Of a stretch of DNA of 64,000 nt, positions 57,569-64,000 are shown piece by piece. The position numbers and the translations under genes are program-made. Under the pieces are notes generated by a model that had not been told where the DNA came from, made no database searches, and was given only the letters and a program-made list of their open reading frames with translations. The stretch is from Candidatus Leptofilum gracile (GTDB lineage: Bacteria; Chloroflexota; Anaerolineae; Promineifilales; Promineifilaceae). Every line of letters begins with the position of its first letter. The stretch's first letter is position 1. The DNA is taken from NCBI GenBank assembly GCA_016713825.1, contig JADJOJ010000003.1, forward strand, positions 124,001 to 188,000, in the 5' to 3' direction.

Positions 57569-59251
57569 ATGAAGCTGCATTTACGTTGGCAAATGTTATT
57601 GGCACTGGTGGGATTTGGCCTCATTTTGGCCATTCTCTCTTTTCAGGTGCAATCGGTTGGATTATGTACCACACGCGTGCCTGCCTCTGGGGGCGTGTTT
57701 GTTGAGGGCATGGTGGGCACACCGCAGCGCCTTAACCCGCTGCTCAGCGATGGCTTCCCGGTTGATCAAGAGCTGGTAAATCTGCTGTTTGATGGCCTGG
57801 TGCAGTACGATCATGCTGGCCGTTTTATCCCCGCCCTGGCCGAAAGCTGGACGGTGAGTGAAGACGGCCGTTCCCTCCAATTCATCCTGCGCAACGGCCT
57901 CTTTTGGCACGATGGCCAACCCATTACCACCGCCGATGTTGCATTTAGCTACGGCTTGCTGCAAAACGACGCCTTCCCCGCCGCCCCCGCCGTCAAGGCG
58001 CTGTGGCAAACGGTCACCATCAACGTGCTCGATGCGCGCACCATTGAATTTGTGCTGGCGGAGCCATATTCCCCCTTCCTGGAAGCTGTTTTGCGCGGCA
58101 TTGTGCCCGCCCACCTGCTGCAAGATGTGCCCCCGGCTGAATTGGCTAACCACAGCTTCAATCAGCAGCCGGTGGGCAGCGGCCCGTGGCAGGTGTTGCC
58201 TGGCCAGGATTGGACCAACACGCGCAGCCTGCGCCTGACCCCCAACCCGATGGATTGGCGCGAGGGCACGCAAATTCCGGTGCTGGAGTTTCGCTTTTAC
58301 CCGGATGAAACGACGGTGCTCACCGCCTTTGCCAATGGCGATATTCAGGCCATCAATTCAGTATCGGATGCACTGCTGCCGGGGGTAACGGCCGTTTCCC
58401 AAGCCCGCCTCTTCACCACGGTGGCCCCCCATTACACCCAGCTCATCTTCAACCAAACCGACACCGGTTTTGCCCCGCTGCAGCTGGCAGAAGTGCGGCA
58501 AGGGTTGGCCGCTGGCCTGAACCGGGACCGGCTGATCGACCGGGCGCTCAATGGCCAGGGCGTGCCGCTAACGGGGCCGTACTTGCCCGATTCCTGGGCC
58601 AATGATCAGGCGATCTTTGCGGCGGCGCGGGCCAATGGGGCCAACCCCAATGACCTGCTCAACAGTGCGGGCTGGGCGCTGCCGGAAGGTGCGGCGGTGC
58701 GCCAGGCCGATGGCGAAACGTTTACGCTGCGGCTGCTCACTTTGGCAACGGCCGTTCAACAGCAAGTGGCCCAGGAAGTGGCGGCCCAGTGGGCTGAAAT
58801 TGGCGTGGCGGTGGTGGTGGAAACGGCCGTTTCTGTCACCGACCTGCGTGAAAAATTGGCGGCGCGTGATTTTGACGTGGCCCTGGTGGATATTTCGCCC
58901 TCTATCGACCCCGACCTGTACGATTTTTGGAGCCAGGAAGCGATTATTCGCGGCCAAAATTATGGCGGCTGGAACAATCGACGGGCCAGTGAGGCGCTGG
59001 AAGCGGGGCGGCAGGTGTGGAGCGTGGGGGATAGACGGCCGTCTTACAACACCTTCCTCACCATCTATGCCGACCAGGTGCCTGCCGTCACCCTGTACCA
59101 GCACGTCTACACCTACGCCCTCAGCAGCGAAGTGAACCAGGCCGAAGTTGGCCCCATCTACGAACCACGCGACCGATACCAAACCTTCGCCAACTGGTTT
59201 CTGCTTTACCGCGACGTCACCATCGCCTGCCCCGCCGAGGAAACGGGCTGA
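57569..59251 (+). CDS. ABC transporter substrate-binding protein, family 5, second
   Basis: A protein of 560 residues. A hydrophobic N-terminus (about 8-26, 'MLLALVGFGLILAILSF') acts as signal or anchor; no lipobox is seen. The family-5 pattern is clear: 'GTPQRLNPLLSDGFPVDQELVNLLFDGLVQYD', 'AESWTVSEDGRSLQFILRNGLFWHDGQPITTADVAFSY'. The ATG at 57569 lacks a good ribosome site; a TTG two codons earlier is possible. No permease or ATPase is next to it, so it is an orphan binding protein. Six ACGGCCGT copies lie in or at its codons. Confidence 0.88.
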   Translation: MKLHLRWQMLLALVGFGLILAILSFQVQSVGLCTTRVPASGGVFVEGMVGTPQRLNPLLSDGFPVDQELVNLLFDGLVQYDHAGRFIPALAESWTVSEDGRSLQFILRNGLFWHDGQPITTADVAFSYGLLQNDAFPAAPAVKALWQTVTINVLDARTIEFVLAEPYSPFLEAVLRGIVPAHLLQDVPPAELANHSFNQQPVGSGPWQVLPGQDWTNTRSLRLTPNPMDWREGTQIPVLEFRFYPDETTVLTAFANGDIQAINSVSDALLPGVTAVSQARLFTTVAPHYTQLIFNQTDTGFAPLQLAEVRQGLAAGLNRDRLIDRALNGQGVPLTGPYLPDSWANDQAIFAAARANGANPNDLLNSAGWALPEGAAVRQADGETFTLRLLTLATAVQQQVAQEVAAQWAEIGVAVVVETAVSVTDLREKLAARDFDVALVDISPSIDPDLYDFWSQEAIIRGQNYGGWNNRRASEALEAGRQVWSVGDRRPSYNTFLTIYADQVPAVTLYQHVYTYALSSEVNQAEVGPIYEPRDRYQTFANWFLLYRDVTIACPAEETG

Positions 59252-59284
59252 TGAAATGAATAGGACATTGATTAACCTAGATAA

Positions 59285-59408
59285 ACACAGATGAGTCCAC
59301 TGAAAAAACAAACCGCAAAGGCACAAACGGTGCAGAGTTTTATAGATTACCAGAGAAAAATCTCTGCGACTTTCGTGCCTCTGCGGTGAAATCACCCTTT
59401 TTTAGTGG
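59285..59408 (-). repeat. Dispersed ~125-base repeat, copy B (inverted)
   Basis: Related to the reverse complement of 29713-29836: GATGAGTCCACTGAAAAAAC, AAACCGCAAAG and CGGTGAAATCACCCTTTTTT. It fills most of the gap between the binding-protein gene and the next gene, flanked by AACACAGAT-type units. Confidence 0.85.
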
Positions 59409-59473
59409 AGTCACCGATAAACAAAAATCAGTGTAAACCAATGTTAATCTGTGTCCTTTTTTAAGGATATGTT

Positions 59474-59908
59474 ATGAGTCGAATTGTTCACGTAGACACC
59501 CCCACAAAAATTCGCAACCGCAACATGCGCAGCATTGCCGAAATGCTGCGCCAGCTGATGCAAAAGCCCCAAATGGATGCCGAAGCCAAGGACATGGCGG
59601 CGATGATAACCCTGCTGCTGTGGGAAATTGCCGACGGCATTGAACAGTCGGCCAAGGCGTGGGAAAAGCGGGATTACTGGATGAAGGCGGAGCGGTTTTT
59701 GCGTGATTGGAAATGGACTGGCGAGATTGCCGCGAATCTAGAAGATGTGATCCGCCATGAGGCGTGGGATCTGGTTCCAGAACTGATGGCGGAGCTCTAC
59801 CCCAATTTCACCGACATTCAAATCAAAACGATGACTCGCAAGGCGTCGCTGTGGCAAGGTGCTTACAAAAAGCTGCTCAACGACCCGCCCCGCGAATACC
59901 CCTGGTAG
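59474..59908 (+). CDS. Small soluble protein of unknown function
   Basis: A 144-residue, mainly helical protein with many Met, Trp and charged residues ('AEAKDMAAMITLLLWEIADGIEQSAKAWEKRDYWMKAERFL'). No signal peptide or known motif. AAGGA lies 8 bases before the ATG. The esterase gene starts 20 bases after its stop. I recognise no family. Confidence 0.75.
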   Translation: MSRIVHVDTPTKIRNRNMRSIAEMLRQLMQKPQMDAEAKDMAAMITLLLWEIADGIEQSAKAWEKRDYWMKAERFLRDWKWTGEIAANLEDVIRHEAWDLVPELMAELYPNFTDIQIKTMTRKASLWQGAYKKLLNDPPREYPW

Positions 59909-59928
59909 AATAGAAAAGGAACGGCCGT

Positions 59929-60903
59929 ATGTTCTCATCCAGGTGCATCGTTGGGCTGCTGTTGCTAATCCTAAGCCTGACAGCCTGCGCAGACGCGGCC
60001 CCGTTACCAACGTTAATTCCCCCTTTTCCCTACACCCCGCCCCCGCCCGCAGCAACGGTTGAGACCGCGTTCCCCGCCGCCAGCGCCGCGCCCGCCGCCA
60101 GCCCTGCTGAGATGCAGCTGCCAACCGCAGCCCCGTCGCCTGGCGCCACGCCCTGCGCCGCGCCTGGCCGCATCGAAACCGGCAGCTTCCCCAGCGTGAC
60201 GGCTGGCTCCACGAAATACCGCATTTACCTGCCGCCTTGTTATGGGGTAGATGGCCGTACCTACCCCACCCTCTACCTGCTCGGCGGCAACATCCACACC
60301 GACGCCATCTGGGATGAGCTGGGCGTGGCTGAGGTGGCCGAGGCTGGCATTTTGGCGGAACAATGGCCGCCGCTGCTCATTGTGCTGCCAGATGGTGGGT
60401 GGGTGGCCAATTACAGCTCCGGCGGCCCTGGCTCCTTTGAAAGCGTCATCATGAACGATCTGCTGCCGTACATTGAGCAAACCTACTGTGCCTGGGCGGA
60501 ACCAGCGGGGCGGGCGATTGGCGGGTTGTCACGCGGTGGCTACTGGGCGCTGGAGATTGCGTTTCGCTTTCCGCAGGAATTTGCCAGCGTGGGGGGGCAC
60601 AGTGCGGCGCTGCTAGATGCGTATGCCTGGCCAGCCGTTAATCCGCAATATACGGGGCTTAGTCAGAATTTAGGTGATTTGCGCATCTATTTTGATATTG
60701 GGGCCGAGGATTACGTGATCAACAACATTCGGCAGCTGCATTTGGAGATGGAAACGGCCGTTCCCCCCATCCCCCACACCTGGGTCCTCAACGAGGGCCG
60801 CCACGAGGAAGCGTACTGGCAAACCCACATCCCAGATTACCTGGCCTGGTACACCATTCCCTGGCTGTTTGACCGCAGCCAATACCCCGCTTGTGCCTCC
60901 TAG
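59929..60903 (+). CDS. Lipoprotein esterase, enterochelin-esterase/S-formylglutathione-hydrolase-like
   Basis: A 324-residue protein. The signal peptide ends in the lipobox 'LSLTACAD' (Cys20), followed by a Pro/Ala-rich linker of ~45 residues. The esterase domain has 'KYRIYLPPCYGVDGRTYPTLYLLGG' (about 85-110), the nucleophile elbow 'AIGGLSRGGYWALEIAFRFP' with Ser near 199, and a C-terminal His in 'NEGRHEEAYW'. It likely cleaves esters or acyl groups outside the membrane. The ribosome site AAGGA and the ATG are separated by one ACGGCCGT copy. Confidence 0.87.
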   Translation: MFSSRCIVGLLLLILSLTACADAAPLPTLIPPFPYTPPPPAATVETAFPAASAAPAASPAEMQLPTAAPSPGATPCAAPGRIETGSFPSVTAGSTKYRIYLPPCYGVDGRTYPTLYLLGGNIHTDAIWDELGVAEVAEAGILAEQWPPLLIVLPDGGWVANYSSGGPGSFESVIMNDLLPYIEQTYCAWAEPAGRAIGGLSRGGYWALEIAFRFPQEFASVGGHSAALLDAYAWPAVNPQYTGLSQNLGDLRIYFDIGAEDYVINNIRQLHLEMETAVPPIPHTWVLNEGRHEEAYWQTHIPDYLAWYTIPWLFDRSQYPACAS

Positions 60904-60906
60904 ATC

Positions 60907-60936
60907 AAAAAAAGCCAGGCAATGGCCTGGCTCTTT
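60907..60936 (+). terminator. Terminator after the esterase gene
   Basis: AGCCAGGC pairs with GCCTGGCT across 4 bases, with an A-run before and CTTT after. It may serve both converging genes. Confidence 0.8.
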
Positions 60937-60963
60937 GAGTGATCTGGTTCTCTATAAAATGAG

Positions 60964-61149
60964 CTACTTTAAAGCTTGCAATTTTTGATTGATCAATAAA
61001 TCTAAAGATGAAGATTCATTTGCCTTCATGCGGCGCAACACAACACGCAGGTTTTCAATTTGGTAAGAAAGCATTTGCAAATTGGGCAACGCTTTCATTT
61101 CTTGCTGCTTGTTTTCATGTGAAAAGTATTTAATCGGTTCAACTTCCAT
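60964..61149 (-). CDS. Small protein of unknown function
   Basis: A 61-residue, probably helical protein starting 'MEVEPIKYFSHENKQQEMKA'. AAGGAAGGG lies upstream of ATG 61149. A longer frame starting at 61212 is possible but has no support. No family recognised. Confidence 0.5.
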   Translation of the reverse strand: MEVEPIKYFSHENKQQEMKALPNLQMLSYQIENLRVVLRRMKANESSSLDLLINQKLQALK

Positions 61150-61283
61150 AATCAGACCCTTCCTTATACATCCCAAACCCCTAAATAGTACTCTAGAACT
61201 ATATAATACCAAGTGTAACTAACGCTTAAAATTACACTGTAGTAGAACCCCCGTGCCAACTGTTAATTTGGCTACAGTTTACT

Positions 61284-62378
61284 TTACCGTTTGGGGGCAG
61301 ACAATGTGCGGCTTGCCCGTGTGGTAAGCCAGGCCAACAGGATGAGAACGGCCGTTGCCAATCCCAACCACAGCCCAATCTTCAGCAGCCGACTTTCTAC
61401 AAAAATGGCCACCAGCCCAAAGGCAATGGCGATGACGTAGTAACCCAGCACAATGCCCCGCACCGGCAGCCCCCGATCCAGCAGCCGAAAATGTAAATGC
61501 CGCCGGTCTCCCTGAAACGGATGCTGCCCCCGGCGTAGGCGAGTCACAATGAGCCAGGCCACATCCAAAATGGGCACGGCCATCACCAGCAGCGCGGTAG
61601 AGAGTTTGGCCGGGGCCAGAATAGATAATGTGGCCAGGTTGTACCCCAGCAGCCACGCCCCGGTAGTGCCCAAAAAGATGCTGGCAGGGGTAAAGTTGAA
61701 GAATAAAAAGCCCACCAATGCCCCAGCCAGCGCCAACGGGAAGAGGGTGACAGGCGTTTGCCCAGTGAGTTGAAAGCTGTGCAGGGCAAACATTAGGGCG
61801 GCAATGGTGCTCACTCCTGCCGCCAACCCATCCAGGCCGTCTAAAAAGTTGACGGCGTTAACCATACCCAATACCCAAATGAGGGAGATGATGTAAACGA
61901 GAAACGGCCGTATCACCACAATATTTGGGTCGCCTGCATCCAGGTAAAAGAAGAGAGACACAAAGCCAGCCTGCCAAAATTCGGTGGTGGGCAAAGGGTT
62001 GGTAAAGCGCTCAATGAAGACGGTGTGGCTAATGGCGATGACCGCAGCCACAATCTGGAAGGCAAACTGCCAGCGCGGCGCCAGATCCAGACGATCATCT
62101 ACAAGTGCGCCTAAAAAGATGACCAGGCTGCCTAAAATAACGCCGCGCAGCCTAAAGGCATTGTCGTTTTCTGGGGGCAGCAGCAGGTAGATCAGCACAA
62201 TACCTACCAGGTACCCCAGAATAATGGGCACGCCGCCCAGCTTTGGTACCAGACCGGCATGCTGGCGGCGTCCTCCTGGTGCGGCCACAATTCCCAGGCG
62301 CAAAGCCAACTGGCGCACAGGCGGTGTGAAGAGAACGGCCGTTCCCAACGCCACCCCCAAAACCAACAAATAAATCAA
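61284..62378 (-). CDS. WecA/TagO-like undecaprenyl-phosphate sugar-1-phosphate transferase
   Basis: A 364-residue multi-pass membrane enzyme of the MraY/WecA family. It starts lipid-linked glycan synthesis by moving GlcNAc-1-phosphate (or similar) to undecaprenyl phosphate. Motifs: 'VPKLGGVPIILGYLVGIVL' (about 44-62), the Asp pair 'FLGALVDDRLDLAPRWQF' (about 88), 'NAVNFLDGLDGLAAGVSTIAAL' (about 173-194) and the His-rich 'GDRRHLHFRLLDRGLP' loop (about 290). The start appears to be a TTG. No other glycan genes are adjacent. Confidence 0.9.
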   Translation of the reverse strand: MIYLLVLGVALGTAVLFTPPVRQLALRLGIVAAPGGRRQHAGLVPKLGGVPIILGYLVGIVLIYLLLPPENDNAFRLRGVILGSLVIFLGALVDDRLDLAPRWQFAFQIVAAVIAISHTVFIERFTNPLPTTEFWQAGFVSLFFYLDAGDPNIVVIRPFLVYIISLIWVLGMVNAVNFLDGLDGLAAGVSTIAALMFALHSFQLTGQTPVTLFPLALAGALVGFLFFNFTPASIFLGTTGAWLLGYNLATLSILAPAKLSTALLVMAVPILDVAWLIVTRLRRGQHPFQGDRRHLHFRLLDRGLPVRGIVLGYYVIAIAFGLVAIFVESRLLKIGLWLGLATAVLILLAWLTTRASRTLSAPKR

Positions 62379-62401
62379 ACGTCACCCATGCCTTTTCGGG
62401 A

Positions 62402-62421
62402 CCTGGGGATGAATCCCCAGG
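62402..62421. repeat. Hairpin CCTGGGGATGAATCCCCAGG
   Basis: A perfect 8-base stem with a TGAA loop between upp and the WecA-like gene. Related to the tandem units at 44447-44585 through the loop and the CCCCAGGCTA edge. Confidence 0.8.
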
Positions 62422-62438
62422 CTATGGAAAAATGGTTT

Positions 62439-63059
62439 TCACCCTGTCCCAAACTGCCGGTCCCCCGCATCGCCCAAACCTGGCACAATGAAACCAATGT
62501 CGTTGAGGTGCGAATCAATCTGGGCGATGTGAATCGGCACGTCGGGGTGCGCTTCATGCAGCGCCTGGATGCCTTCTGGTGCCGCCAGCAAGCCCACAAA
62601 TTTTATGCGCTGCGCCCCCCACTTCTTTAAAATGTCCACCGTGGCAATGGCGGAGCCGCCGGTGGCCAGCATGGGGTCCAGCACCAGGCAGACCTGCACG
62701 GTGGGGAAGGTGGGCAATTTGTTGTAGTAGGAGACGGGTTGCAGCGTTTCCTCGTCTCGGTAAAGGCCGATGTGCCACACTTCGGCACCCGGCATCATCT
62801 CCCAGATGCCATCGACCATGCCCAGGCCAGCGCGCAAAATGGGCACCAGGCCGATTTTTTCGCTGAGCTCTCTACCGGCGGCGGTGCCCATTGGCGTTTT
62901 TACGTCGATGTCGGTTGTGCTGAGATCGGCGGTGGCTTCATAGCAAAGCAGCATTGCCACTTCGCGAATCAGCTCGCGAAACTTTTTGGGCTTGGTGGCC
63001 ACGTCGCGCATGAGCGACAGTTTGTGCTTTACCAGCGGATGTTTTGATTCAAAAACCAT
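62439..63059 (-). CDS. upp: Uracil phosphoribosyltransferase
   Basis: A 206-residue pyrimidine salvage enzyme making UMP from uracil and PRPP. The PRPP loop 'VCLVLDPMLATGGSAIATVDIL' (about 123-144) and the C-terminal uracil-binding 'GFIVPGLGDAGDRQFGT' are intact. The N-terminus 'HPLVKHKLSLMRD' is typical. GGAG precedes the ATG. Divergent from ruvB. Confidence 0.95.
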   Translation of the reverse strand: MVFESKHPLVKHKLSLMRDVATKPKKFRELIREVAMLLCYEATADLSTTDIDVKTPMGTAAGRELSEKIGLVPILRAGLGMVDGIWEMMPGAEVWHIGLYRDEETLQPVSYYNKLPTFPTVQVCLVLDPMLATGGSAIATVDILKKWGAQRIKFVGLLAAPEGIQALHEAHPDVPIHIAQIDSHLNDIGFIVPGLGDAGDRQFGTG

Positions 63060-63079
63060 TCCTTTGCTCCTTCAATAAT

Positions 63080-63158
63080 TGTGGCTGGTGGCTAGTTGCG
63101 AGTTGTCGGTGGCTTATCACAACAACCAGCCACTAACCGCTAACAACTATCAACAATT
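63080..63158. repeat. Inverted array of GTGGCTGGTGGCTAG units
   Basis: TTGTGGCTGGTGGCTAGTTG and further units are followed by ACAACCAGCCACTAACCGCT and TAACAACTATCAACAATT. It lies in the divergent upp-ruvB gap. Confidence 0.8.
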
Positions 63159-63179
63159 TCATTTCATCCTCAGTTATCG

Positions 63180-63185
63180 TATAAT
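63180..63185 (+). promoter_or_regulatory. Candidate -10 box of ruvB
   Basis: TATAAT at 63180-63185, 34 bases before the ruvB start. A TTTCAT 17 bases upstream is only a weak -35 box. Confidence 0.4.
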
Positions 63186-63219
63186 CCCACGCATACAGTT
63201 TGTTGGCAACCGATTTTTT

Positions 63220-64000
63220 ATGACTGATAACGCAGCAAGTAAACGAACCATTTCACCAGGCAAAAAGCGGGAAGACGGCCGTCTCGATGGCTTGATGCGT
63301 CCCCAACTTTTGGCTGACTTTACCGGGCAAGAACGGCTAAAGGCCAATCTTTCTATTTTGATTGAAGCGGCCAAAGGGCGGCAGGAACCATTAGACCATG
63401 TGCTGTTCCACGGGCCGCCGGGGTTGGGCAAAACCACCCTGGCCCACGTGGTGGCCAACGAGATGAATGTCAACATTCGCATCACCGCCGGGCCAGCCAT
63501 CGAGCGGGCGGGTGATCTGGCCGCCATTCTCACCAACATGCGCGCGGGCGACATCTTGTTCATTGATGAGGTGCACCGCCTGGGCCGCGCCGTGGAGGAG
63601 ATTTTGTACCCGGCGATGGAAGATTTTGTGCTGGACATTGTGGTGGGCAAGGGGCCGGGGGCCAAAAATGTGCGGCTGAAGCTGCCCAAATTTACGGTCA
63701 TCGGGGCGACGACGCGGCTGGCGCTGCTGACGGCACCTTTGCGGGCTCGCTTTGGCGCTTTGTATCGCATGGATTTTTACGAGCAGGCAGCGATCGAGTC
63801 GATTGTGATGCGGGGGGCCAGCATCTTGCAGGTGCCTATTGAGCCAGCGGGGGCTACGCAGATTGCGCTGCGGTCGCGGGGCACGCCGCGGGTGGCGCTG
63901 CGCCTGCTGCGGCGGGTGCGCGATTATGCAGAGGTGCGGGCTGAAGGGGAGATTACGGGGGAAACGGCCGTTGCCGCCCTCACCTTACTAGAAATTGACA
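63220..64000 (+). CDS. ruvB: Holliday junction branch migration helicase RuvB, 5' part
   Basis: The first 260 residues are in the window; the gene runs off the right edge. RuvB is the AAA+ motor that drives Holliday junction migration with RuvA. 'LRPQLLADFTGQERLKANLSI'-like start (here 'MRPQLLADFTGQERLKANLS'), Walker A 'FHGPPGLGKTTLAHVVANEM' (about 66-85), Walker B 'DILFIDEVHRLGRAVEEILYPAMED' (about 110-134), sensor 1 'VIGATTRLALLTAPLRARFG' and the arginine-finger region are all present. ATG 63220 has no strong ribosome site. Confidence 0.95.
   Translation, partial: MTDNAASKRTISPGKKREDGRLDGLMRPQLLADFTGQERLKANLSILIEAAKGRQEPLDHVLFHGPPGLGKTTLAHVVANEMNVNIRITAGPAIERAGDLAAILTNMRAGDILFIDEVHRLGRAVEEILYPAMEDFVLDIVVGKGPGAKNVRLKLPKFTVIGATTRLALLTAPLRARFGALYRMDFYEQAAIESIVMRGASILQVPIEPAGATQIALRSRGTPRVALRLLRRVRDYAEVRAEGEITGETAVAALTLLEID

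Larger units (their letters stand above)
550..63971. repeat. Highly iterated palindrome ACGGCCGT (HIP1-like), about 110 copies
   Basis: The 8-base palindrome ACGGCCGT recurs through the window, about one copy per 580 bases by hand count (first copy 550, last 63964). Many copies extend to AACGGCCGTT or GAAACGGCCGTTTC. It lies in coding sequence in all three frames, where it gives peptides such as E-T-A-V-S, N-G-R-F and K-R-P-F, and also in intergenic DNA. The IS element at 23791-24661 has no copy. With equal base use about one copy would be expected. One-base variants (GCGGCCGT, ACGGCCGA, ACGGCCGC) are also present but much rarer. The function is unknown; cyanobacterial HIP1 (GCGATCGC) and DNA uptake sequences are analogies only. 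Confidence 0.93.

Overview
The window looks like a piece of a Chloroflexota (Anaerolineae-like) chromosome. This is inferred from gene content and style only: GC-rich genes, an oligopeptide ABC operon with a lipoprotein binding protein, a carotenoid cluster with a heterodimer-type lycopene cyclase fused into one chain, CoxG/CoxD/CoxE-type proteins and many dispersed intergenic hairpins. No rRNA or tRNA gene was seen. It is ordinary chromosomal DNA, with one insertion sequence and many small repeats.

Layout. 1-6.2 kb: L-rhamnose use (a URO-D family protein, GH78 alpha-L-rhamnosidase, rhaM, rhaA, rhaB). 6.4-13.4 kb: a sarcosine-oxidase-like flavoprotein, then a complete oligopeptide/nickel-type ABC operon. 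13.4-16.6 kb: two small unknowns, a ZIP metal transporter and class I aldolase. 16.9-21.9 kb: a phosphotransferase, XdhC/CoxF, CoxE and CoxD (MoxR) accessory genes, and an SDR dehydrogenase. 22-25 kb: a secreted beta-helix gene split by an IS5-like element. 25-33 kb: TlpA-like thioredoxin, tryptophanase, a hydrolase, cold-shock protein, a lipoprotein, a DUF2202 protein, and a divergent P450/TetR pair. 33.5-37.7 kb: three SRPBCC proteins including CoxG, a PhaR-like regulator, two phasins and a DUF1499 protein. 37.8-45.8 kb: a carotenoid cluster read on the minus strand: crtB, crtI, fused lycopene cyclase, cruF-like, plsY, a GT2 enzyme and a second crtI-like gene. 46-52.5 kb: Tex, then a DtxR-family regulator with the ferrous iron operon feoA-feoA-feoB-feoC. 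52.5-64 kb: DUF4380-like protein, a GldA/GldFG-type ABC system, secG, a second family-5 binding protein, an esterase lipoprotein, a WecA-like transferase, upp and the start of ruvB.

The most unusual signal is not a gene. The palindrome ACGGCCGT occurs about 110 times in 64 kb by my hand count, where about one would be expected by chance. Copies lie inside genes and between them, on average every 580 bases, but not in the IS element. It resembles the cyanobacterial HIP1 palindrome in style but not in sequence. A second layer is a set of intergenic inverted arrays: each has a few degenerate 8-10 bp units followed by their reverse complement. They often sit between genes of one operon, and the unit differs from site to site. 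A third layer is dispersed repeats that have entered coding frames or become gene tails.
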